From assembly GCA_011391185.1 (NCBI GenBank), contig JAABRB010000185.1, positions 1 through 7,107 of the forward strand: DNA of 7,107 nucleotides, given 5' to 3'. Numbering within the stretch: the first letter of the stretch is position 1; each line of letters begins with the position of its first letter. Below, piece by piece: positions 1 through 4,018 of this stretch. A program made the position numbers and the translations under genes. The DNA comes from Betaproteobacteria bacterium (GTDB lineage Bacteria; Pseudomonadota; Gammaproteobacteria; Burkholderiales; SG8-39). The notes under the pieces are model-generated. The model did no database searches. It was given only the letters and a program-made list of their open reading frames with translations, and was not told the origin of the DNA.

Positions 1-1439
1 CCCTGCGGAAGATTTTGCGTGAACTCGTCCACCAGCGCGAGCGCACCGGCGCGTTCGATCTCGGCGTCGGCCGCACCGAGCCGGCCGAGGCGGATGTTGT
101 CGCGGATCGAGGCGGCGAAGATCGCCACGTCCTGCGGCACCAGCGCGATGCGCGCGCGCACCGCGAGCGGATCGGCGTGCTGCAGATCGACTCCATCGAA
201 CAGGATGCGACCGGTGAGCGGATCGTAGAAGCGCAAGAGCAGATGAAATAGCGTGCTCTTGCCCGCACCCGAGGGCCCGACAATGGCCACGCGCTCACCA
301 GGCTCGACCGAAAACGAGACCGACTCCAGCACCCGCACTTCGGGCCGTGTCGGATAAGCGAAGGAGACGCAGTCAAAGCGGATCGAGCCCTTGGCGGGCT
401 CGGGCAATGCGACGGAGAGCTTCGGCTTCTTGATCGCGGGCTCGATGCGCAGCAGCTCGGCGATGCGTTCGGCCGCACCGGCGGCCTGGCTCACCTCGCC
501 CCAGACCTGCGAGAGCTCGCTCAAGGCGCCTGCGGCAAACACCGCATAGAGCACGAACTGGCTGAGGCGGCCGGCCGTCATGCGTCCGCCGATTACGTCT
601 TGCGCCCCGGTCCAGAGCACGCCGACTACGCTCGCAAACACGAGAAAGATGCCGCCGGCGGTGAGCAGCGCGCGCGCTTTGGTCGAGTCGCGCGCGGCCG
701 CGAACGCGCGCTCGACCGCGTCGGCGAAGCGCGAGCGCGCGGCCGTCTCTCCGGTGAAGGCCTGCAGCGTGCGCACCGATCCGATCGCCTCGGCCGCGTA
801 GGCCGAAGCGTCGGCCAGCGTGTCCTGCGCCGAGCGGGAGCGCGAACGCACCGAACGGCCGAAGCCCACCAGCGGCAGTACGATGAACGGAATCGCGATC
901 AGCACCATCGCCGAGAGCCGCGGGCTGGTCACCACCATCATCGCGATCGCGCCAACGAACAGCACGACGTTGCGGAGCGCGATCGAGGCGGAGGTGCCGA
1001 CGGCGCTCTTGATCTGGGTCGTGTCGGCAGCAAGCCGCGAAACCAGCTCGCCGGTTCGCGCGGTATCGAAGAATACGGACGACAGCGTGAGGATGTGGGC
1101 GAATACCGCATCGCGCAGGTCGGCCACCACGCGCTCGCCGAGCGTGGTCACCAGGTAGTAGCGCAGCGCGCTCGCGCTCGCGAGCACGGCGGCGATGACC
1201 ACGAGCACGGCGAAATACTGGTCGATATAGCCGGCCTGCTCCGGGGCAAAGCCGAAGTCGATCATGCGCCGAACCGCGAGCGGAACTGTAAGAGTCGCTG
1301 CCGCCGCGGCGAGTAGAGCCACCAGCGCCGCCGCGATCCGCCCGCGGTAGCGCAACGCGAACGGCACGAGTGTCATCAATGGCCGCAGGCGTGCAGCGCG
1401 CGGTGCGGCCGGTGGCTGGGCAGGCTCGGCTTGTGTCAC
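1..1439 (-). CDS. MsbA-like ABC exporter, fused permease/ATPase (3' end outside window)
   Basis: Half-size ABC exporter of the MsbA/lipid A exporter-related type, expected in the inner membrane as a homodimer that flips or exports a lipid or other hydrophobic substrate; the substrate cannot be told. Translating the minus strand from a GTG at 1437-1439 gives 479 residues before the window ends. Residues about 30-315 form the transmembrane domain, with hydrophobic segments near 35-57, 74-92, 155-172, 176-192, 260-278 and 290-306. The nucleotide-binding domain begins near 350 (FDCVSFAYPTRPEV), with Walker A GPSGAGKST at 388-396 and a Q-loop VPQD at 434-437. The LSGGQ signature, Walker B and H-loop lie beyond the window edge, so their absence is not a defect. 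The GTG is chosen because an in-frame TAG lies two codons upstream and a purine-rich AGAGAG precedes it; an ATG at 1374-1376 is the alternative. It is divergent from rpmE. The call as an exporter is firm, the subfamily less so. Confidence 0.93.
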   Translation of the reverse strand, partial: MTQAEPAQPPAAPRAARLRPLMTLVPFALRYRGRIAAALVALLAAAAATLTVPLAVRRMIDFGFAPEQAGYIDQYFAVLVVIAAVLASASALRYYLVTTLGERVVADLRDAVFAHILTLSSVFFDTARTGELVSRLAADTTQIKSAVGTSASIALRNVVLFVGAIAMMVVTSPRLSAMVLIAIPFIVLPLVGFGRSVRSRSRSAQDTLADASAYAAEAIGSVRTLQAFTGETAARSRFADAVERAFAAARDSTKARALLTAGGIFLVFASVVGVLWTGAQDVIGGRMTAGRLSQFVLYAVFAAGALSELSQVWGEVSQAAGAAERIAELLRIEPAIKKPKLSVALPEPAKGSIRFDCVSFAYPTRPEVRVLESVSFSVEPGERVAIVGPSGAGKSTLFHLLLRFYDPLTGRILFDGVDLQHADPLAVRARIALVPQDVAIFAASIRDNIRLGRLGAADAEIERAGALALVDEFTQNLPQ

Positions 1440-1459
1440 AAGCTACTCTCTAGTATGAA
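1431..1459 (+). promoter_or_regulatory. possible rpmE promoter
   Basis: TTGTGT (1431-1436) and TATGAA (1454-1459) are separated by 17 bp on the plus strand. They would place a transcription start near 1466, just before the leader hairpin and about 60 nt before the rpmE start codon. Each hexamer matches the sigma-70 consensus only partly, so this is a weak, position-based call. The -35 element would overlap the first codons of the divergent exporter gene. Confidence 0.25.
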
Positions 1460-1470
1460 GCCGCCGACTT

Positions 1471-1504
1471 CGGGGTTTTGCGAATTTACGCGCCTGAAAC
1501 CCCG
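1471..1504 (+). promoter_or_regulatory. rpmE leader hairpin (8-bp inverted repeat)
   Basis: CGGGGTTT at 1471-1478 is perfectly complementary to AAACCCCG at 1497-1504, with an 18-nt loop between. The structure ends seven bases before the rpmE Shine-Dalgarno AAGGA (1512-1516), inside the presumed 5' untranslated leader. Ribosomal protein leaders often hold autoregulatory structures, and L31 leaders are known in other phyla. Whether this one binds L31 is inference. No poly-T follows, so it is not an intrinsic terminator. Confidence 0.35.
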
Positions 1505-1525
1505 GCGATGCAAGGATCGAAAGCC

Positions 1526-1750
1526 ATGAAGCCCGACATCCACCCCGACTATCACGAGATCAAGGTCGTGATGACCGACGGGACCGAATACACGACGCGC
1601 TCGACCTGGGGCAAGGCGGGCGACACGCTGCATCTCGACATCGACTCGAAGACGCACCCGGCATGGACCGGCGGCCAGCAACAGCTCCTGGACCGTGGCG
1701 GGCGGCTGTCGCGTTTCCAGAAGAAGTTCGCCGGCTTCATCAAAAGCTGA
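1526..1750 (+). CDS. rpmE: 50S ribosomal protein L31 (bL31), cysteine-free form
   Basis: Protein of the large ribosomal subunit that helps bridge the subunits. The 74-residue product starts [12 protein letters not shown] and carries the family hallmarks: DIHP near the N-terminus, [19 protein letters not shown] in the middle, and [11 protein letters not shown] near the C-terminus. The length is normal for the family. The ATG at 1526 is preceded by AAGGA (1512-1516) at a nine-base spacing, and the protein aligns with the family from this residue; an in-frame TTG at 1478 would add 16 residues unlike L31. The positions where zinc-binding L31 has cysteines are occupied by other residues (SKTHP instead of SKCHP), and the protein has no cysteine at all, so it is the zinc-independent C-minus form. 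It is a single-gene unit: divergent exporter upstream, strong terminator 24 bases after the stop codon. Confidence 0.97.
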   Translation: MKPDIHPDYHEIKVVMTDGTEYTTRSTWGKAGDTLHLDIDSKTHPAWTGGQQQLLDRGGRLSRFQKKFAGFIKS

Positions 1751-1774
1751 AATGGCCGGCCGCAGCGATGTTCC

Positions 1775-1799
1775 AAGCCCCCGCTGAGCGGGGGCTTTT
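1775..1799 (+). terminator. intrinsic terminator of rpmE
   Basis: A perfect 10-bp stem, AAGCCCCCGC (1775-1784) with GCGGGGGCTT (1788-1797), closes on a TGA loop and runs into TTTT, then CGTTT. It lies 24 bases after the rpmE stop. On the other strand the same hairpin stands just after the rcdA stop codon, but is followed only by TTGG there; it may still help end rcdA transcription, as a shared structure between convergent genes. Confidence 0.9.
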
Positions 1800-1803
1800 C
1801 GTT

Positions 1804-2340
1804 TCAGGCGCTACGCTTGGCCTCGAAAGCGGCGCGCAACACCCCGAGCTGGTGTTCCACCGGATTGTCGCTCGTGGCCTTCGACAGCTTGCCGCCATAA
1901 ATCAGCGCGTCCATGCGGAGCACGTGGTCGTGCAGGCGGCGCGATTCGTCGATCAGTGTGCGCAGGCGCTTGGGCAGCGACTTCATCGACTCTTCGTGCG
2001 GCGGCTCGTAGGTCAAGAGCTTCACCTTGGTCTTCTCGCTGCGCGCCTGATCCTGCGTGAGCTCCCCTTCATTGACCGCGCGCTGCAGGAGGAGCCAGGA
2101 TGCGAGCTGCATCAGCCGCGTGGTGAGCCGCATCGACTCGGTCGCGTAGGTCAGCGCGCCGGTGCGCGAGAGCTGCTTCGATTCCCTGCGGCCGGGCCCG
2201 TCGAGATAGGCGGCGGCGAGCTCCACCAGCGTCATGCCCTCGCGGAACAGCGTGGCAAAGGACTGGCCGGCGGCGATGCGCTCGGCGAGCACGACGGGAT
2301 TCTGACGGGAAGGTTGGCGGGAGACTAGAACTTCGGACAT
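1804..2340 (-). CDS. rcdA: DUF1465 family protein, RcdA homologue (regulator of CtrA degradation)
   Basis: A 178-residue homologue of RcdA. In Caulobacter RcdA is a cytoplasmic helical adaptor that works with CpdR and PopA to deliver the cell-cycle master regulator CtrA to the ClpXP protease. The diagnostic block is residues about 27-90: SFATLFREGMTLVELAAAYL, DGPGRRESKQLSR, then YATESMRLTTRLMQLASWLL and LQRAVNEGELT. The C-terminal part (PPHEES to LIDESRRLHDHVLRMDALI) completes the helical bundle, and the tail is polar. There are no membrane segments. The ATG at 2338-2340 gives an N-terminus of normal length; GGGTG a few bases upstream is a weak ribosome-binding site. Downstream it meets rpmE tail to tail. 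Upstream are two GANTC sites and, farther off, a perfect CtrA box, but a strong terminator separates that box from this gene. Membership of DUF1465 is firm; the CtrA-proteolysis role here is inferred from Caulobacter. Confidence 0.9.
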   Translation of the reverse strand: MSEVLVSRQPSRQNPVVLAERIAAGQSFATLFREGMTLVELAAAYLDGPGRRESKQLSRTGALTYATESMRLTTRLMQLASWLLLQRAVNEGELTQDQARSEKTKVKLLTYEPPHEESMKSLPKRLRTLIDESRRLHDHVLRMDALIYGGKLSKATSDNPVEHQLGVLRAAFEAKRSA

Positions 2341-2502
2341 TTACACACCCGGTAACGCTACTGAACTCTTTACGAGGCTGCGGCCAATTTGAATCGAAGC
2401 ACCTAATTCGGTCGCGAGTCAAAGGGCCTTCTGCTGGCGGAAACGCGCCTAATTCGTGCAATTTGCGCACCGCCGCCACCGTGCCAGGACGGGACGCGGG
2501 GC
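2341..2502 (-). promoter_or_regulatory. rcdA upstream region: candidate promoter with two GANTC sites and a direct repeat
   Basis: This non-coding stretch holds the best promoter candidate for rcdA on the minus strand: TTGACT (2422-2417) and TTCGAT (2398-2393), 18 bp apart, giving a start near 2386 and a leader of about 46 nt. A GANTC site, the target of the cell-cycle methyltransferase CcrM, overlaps each hexamer (GAGTC 2416-2420 and GAATC 2391-2395). A near-perfect 12-bp direct repeat, GCRCCTAATTCG, lies at 2399-2410 and 2445-2456, and CAATTTG occurs at 2385-2391 and 2459-2465. The -10 is weak and the regulatory reading is inference. Confidence 0.35.
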
Positions 2503-2530
2503 AAAAAAAGGAGCCGCCCGAAGGCGGCTC
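2503..2530 (-). terminator. strong intrinsic terminator with UUCG tetraloop
   Basis: On the minus strand GAGCCGCC (2530-2523), the loop TTCG (2522-2519) and GGCGGCTC (2518-2511) form an 8-bp perfect stem closed as the very stable C(UUCG)G tetraloop. It is followed by C and seven Ts (2509-2503). It ends minus-strand transcription from the candidate small RNA and any read-through from the DUF1192 gene, and it insulates rcdA from both. On the plus strand the hairpin is followed by AAAGGTTTTT, so weak bidirectional function is possible. Confidence 0.9.
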
Positions 2531-2597
2531 AAAGGTTTTTACAGGGAGGCGTCAAACAGAGTGGACAGGAGCCACTCGACATCCACGAAGTGGATGT
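2503..2597 (-). ncRNA. candidate CtrA-controlled small RNA, about 95 nt
   Basis: Read on the minus strand, this stretch has the architecture of a trans-acting small RNA. Hairpin 1 is a perfect 8-bp stem, ACATCCAC with GTGGATGT (2597-2579), loop TTC. Hairpin 2 is a 6-bp stem, GAGTGG with CCACTC (2577-2559), whose loop reads CTCCTGT. An unpaired stretch follows containing GCCTCCCTGT (2550-2541), and then the terminator hairpin with its T-tract (2530-2503). Both loops or linkers carry CUCC-type sequences complementary to Shine-Dalgarno motifs, as in several alphaproteobacterial sRNA families with exposed CCUCC motifs. A CATTAT (2609-2604) would serve as -10 and place the start at about 2597, the first base of hairpin 1; a CtrA box covers the -35 region. 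A 15-codon GTG ORF (2586-2539) lies inside but has no ribosome-binding site. It could also be the 3' tail of the DUF1192 transcript. I do not recognise a named family with certainty. Confidence 0.5.
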
Positions 2598-2603
2598 ATC
2601 TCG

Positions 2604-2635
2604 ATAATGAGCCGGAAACCTTAATCAATGGTTAA
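2604..2635 (-). promoter_or_regulatory. perfect CtrA box and associated promoter
   Basis: TTAA at 2632-2635 and TTAA at 2621-2624, separated by exactly seven bases, match the full CtrA recognition sequence TTAA-N7-TTAA. On the minus strand the left half reads TTAACCAT, the usual extended half-site. Downstream on that strand, CATTAT (2609-2604) could be a -10 element. With a start near 2597 the box would be centred at about -31, covering the -35 region, as in CtrA-activated promoters. It is intergenic, 26 bases beyond the DUF1192 stop codon. The motif match is seen directly; binding and direction are inferred. Confidence 0.6.
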
Positions 2636-2661
2636 CGCGGGCCGGAACCGCGTACCGTAGA

Positions 2662-2847
2662 TCAGCGCCGGAAGAAGGTGTCGGCGGCGCTCTTGGTGGC
2701 CTGCTTCGCCTTCATCGTGGCCTCGAGCCGTTCGATCTCGGCCTGCAATGCCTCGACCCGCTCGCGCAACTCGTGCACGGACAAGAGCGAGAGATCAGAG
2801 CCGATCTCGTGCAGCTTGGACGGCTTCTTGACCGGTTCCTCTTCCAT
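2662..2847 (-). CDS. DUF1192 family small coiled-coil protein
   Basis: A 61-residue protein of unknown function, typical in length for DUF1192, a family common in alphaproteobacteria. The N-terminus is acidic then lysine-rich (MEEEPVKKPSK), followed by HEIGSDLSLLSVHELRERV, a helix with heptad-like leucines and charged residues at about 24-50 (probable coiled coil), and the conserved end SAADTFFRR. No signal peptide or membrane segment is visible. The ATG at 2845-2847 has only a weak purine stretch upstream. It is divergent from the quinone oxidoreductase gene with 83 bases between them. After its stop there is a small 5-bp GC hairpin (2636-2652), then the CtrA box and candidate small RNA; the first strong terminator on this strand is at 2530-2503. 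Family call is firm, function unknown. Confidence 0.85.
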   Translation of the reverse strand: MEEEPVKKPSKLHEIGSDLSLLSVHELRERVEALQAEIERLEATMKAKQATKSAADTFFRR

Positions 2848-2930
2848 GGCGCGAGCCTAGCGGATCGGGCCCGCCGTTGTCATCGCGGCGGCAGGGTCGT
2901 AGGAATTCCGCCCATCACCCGGAGCCGGCA

Positions 2931-3932
2931 ATGCCCCTTCCCGAGACGATGATCGCGATCGCGATCCCGAAGCCGGGCGGGCCGGAAGCTCTCAAAGCCG
3001 AGACGCGAGCCATGCCGAAGCCGGGACCGACCGAGGTCCTGGTGCGCGTCGTGGCCGCCGGCGTGAACCGGCCGGACGTTATGCAGCGCCTGGGCATGTA
3101 TCCGCCGCCGCCCGGCGCGCCGGATATTCCGGGCCTCGAAATCGCCGGCGAAGTGGTGATGCTCGGGGACAAAGTAACGCGGCTCCGCACCGGCGACAAA
3201 GTGTGCGCGCTGGTTCCGGGCGGCGGCTACGGGGAATATTGCGTGGCGGACGAGGCGATCGCGCTGCCGGTCCCCAATGGCCTCTCCATGATCGAGGCGG
3301 CGGCATTGCCGGAGACCTTCTTCACCGTCTGGCACAACATGATGGAGCGCGGGGCGCTGAAGGCGGGCGAGACCGTGCTCATCCACGGCGGCACCAGCGG
3401 CATTGGAACAACCGCGATCATGATTGCCAAGGCCTTCGGTGCGAAGGTGATTACGACCGCCGGTTCGGCCGAGAAATGCCAGGCCTGCCGCAAGCTCGGC
3501 GCCGACGTGGCGATCGATTATAAGTCCGAGGATTTCGTCGCCGCCACCAAGGCCGCGACCGGTGGCCGTGGCGCCGATCTCATCATCGACATCATCGGCG
3601 GCGACTACGTGGACCGCAATTTCGAGGCGGCCTCGCTCGAAGGCCGCATCGTCCAGGTTTCGGTCCAACAGGGAACCAAAGCCAATGTCGACATGCGCCG
3701 GCTGATGCAGAAGCGGCTCACCCATACCGGCTCGACGCTCCGGCCACGGCCGGTCGCCGAGAAGGCCGCCATCGCGCGGGGCCTGCTGGTCAATGTCTGG
3801 CCGCTGATTGAGGCCGGCAAGATCAAGCCAGTGATCGACTCCACCTTCCCGCTCGCGGACGCGCCAAAGGCGCACGCGCGCATGGAATCGAGCGCCCATA
3901 TCGGGAAGATCGTGCTCGTGGTGCGCCCTTGA
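2931..3932 (+). CDS. NAD(P)H-quinone oxidoreductase, PIG3 family (zinc-free MDR)
   Basis: A 333-residue member of the medium-chain dehydrogenase/reductase superfamily, subgroup quinone oxidoreductase/PIG3, a soluble NADPH-dependent enzyme that reduces quinones or related electrophiles. The N-terminal catalytic GroES-like domain (about 1-125) carries GVNRPDVMQRLGMYPPPPG (44-62) and PGLEIAGEV (67-75), diagnostic for PIG3-like enzymes. The Rossmann domain has the nucleotide-binding stretch HGGTSGIGT (152-160) and the following KVITTAGSAEKCQ. The cysteine ligands of zinc alcohol dehydrogenases are absent, as expected. The ATG at 2931 is chosen for the GGAG (2921-2924) six bases upstream and the match to family N-termini; an in-frame ATG at 2949 is less well supported. 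Its stop is 83 bases before the preferred start of the EAL gene on the same strand, with no terminator between, so the two may be co-transcribed. The true substrate is not determined. Confidence 0.93.
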   Translation: MPLPETMIAIAIPKPGGPEALKAETRAMPKPGPTEVLVRVVAAGVNRPDVMQRLGMYPPPPGAPDIPGLEIAGEVVMLGDKVTRLRTGDKVCALVPGGGYGEYCVADEAIALPVPNGLSMIEAAALPETFFTVWHNMMERGALKAGETVLIHGGTSGIGTTAIMIAKAFGAKVITTAGSAEKCQACRKLGADVAIDYKSEDFVAATKAATGGRGADLIIDIIGGDYVDRNFEAASLEGRIVQVSVQQGTKANVDMRRLMQKRLTHTGSTLRPRPVAEKAAIARGLLVNVWPLIEAGKIKPVIDSTFPLADAPKAHARMESSAHIGKIVLVVRP

Positions 3933-4003
3933 GCCTTGCCTTGCCGCCGCCCCAAGGGAGGGCTAATTCAAGCCGTCCGATCGGCCACTCGCGGGCCGTG
4001 TCC

Positions 4004-4018
4004 GGAGGTCCGCACTTG
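4004..4018 (+). promoter_or_regulatory. strong ribosome-binding site that decides a TTG start
   Basis: GGAGGT at 4004-4009 lies six bases before the TTG at 4016-4018. Initiation there puts a single arginine directly in front of a hydrophobic core, giving a well-formed signal peptide. The frame is also open back to a TTG at 3929 that overlaps the preceding stop (TTGA), but no Shine-Dalgarno sequence precedes it and its 29 extra residues look unlike a signal-peptide N-region. Confidence 0.65.

Noticed and set aside
600..1316. Open plus-strand frame of 238 codons opposite the ABC exporter
   Set aside because: Low-complexity Arg/His/Glu-rich product typical of antisense frames in high-GC DNA; the opposite strand encodes a clear ABC exporter.
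1663..2328. Plus-strand frame of 221 codons running through the rpmE end and opposite rcdA
   Set aside because: It crosses a strong terminator, overlaps two recognised genes and resembles no family.
2539..2586. GTG-initiated 15-codon minus-strand ORF inside the candidate small RNA
   Set aside because: No ribosome-binding site, start lies within the hairpin 1 stem, and the length is too short to separate from chance; kept only as an alternative for the transcript.
2636..2652. CGCGG/CCGCG hairpin just after the DUF1192 stop as its terminator
   Set aside because: Only five base pairs and no T-tract; too weak to call as an intrinsic terminator.
2678..2860. Plus-strand 60-codon frame opposite DUF1192
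   Set aside because: Antisense of a recognised small conserved family; no ribosome-binding site or conserved motif.
2880..3899. Minus-strand frame of 339 codons opposite the quinone oxidoreductase
   Set aside because: Shadow of a well-conserved gene; composition is Arg/Gly/His-rich without domain motifs.
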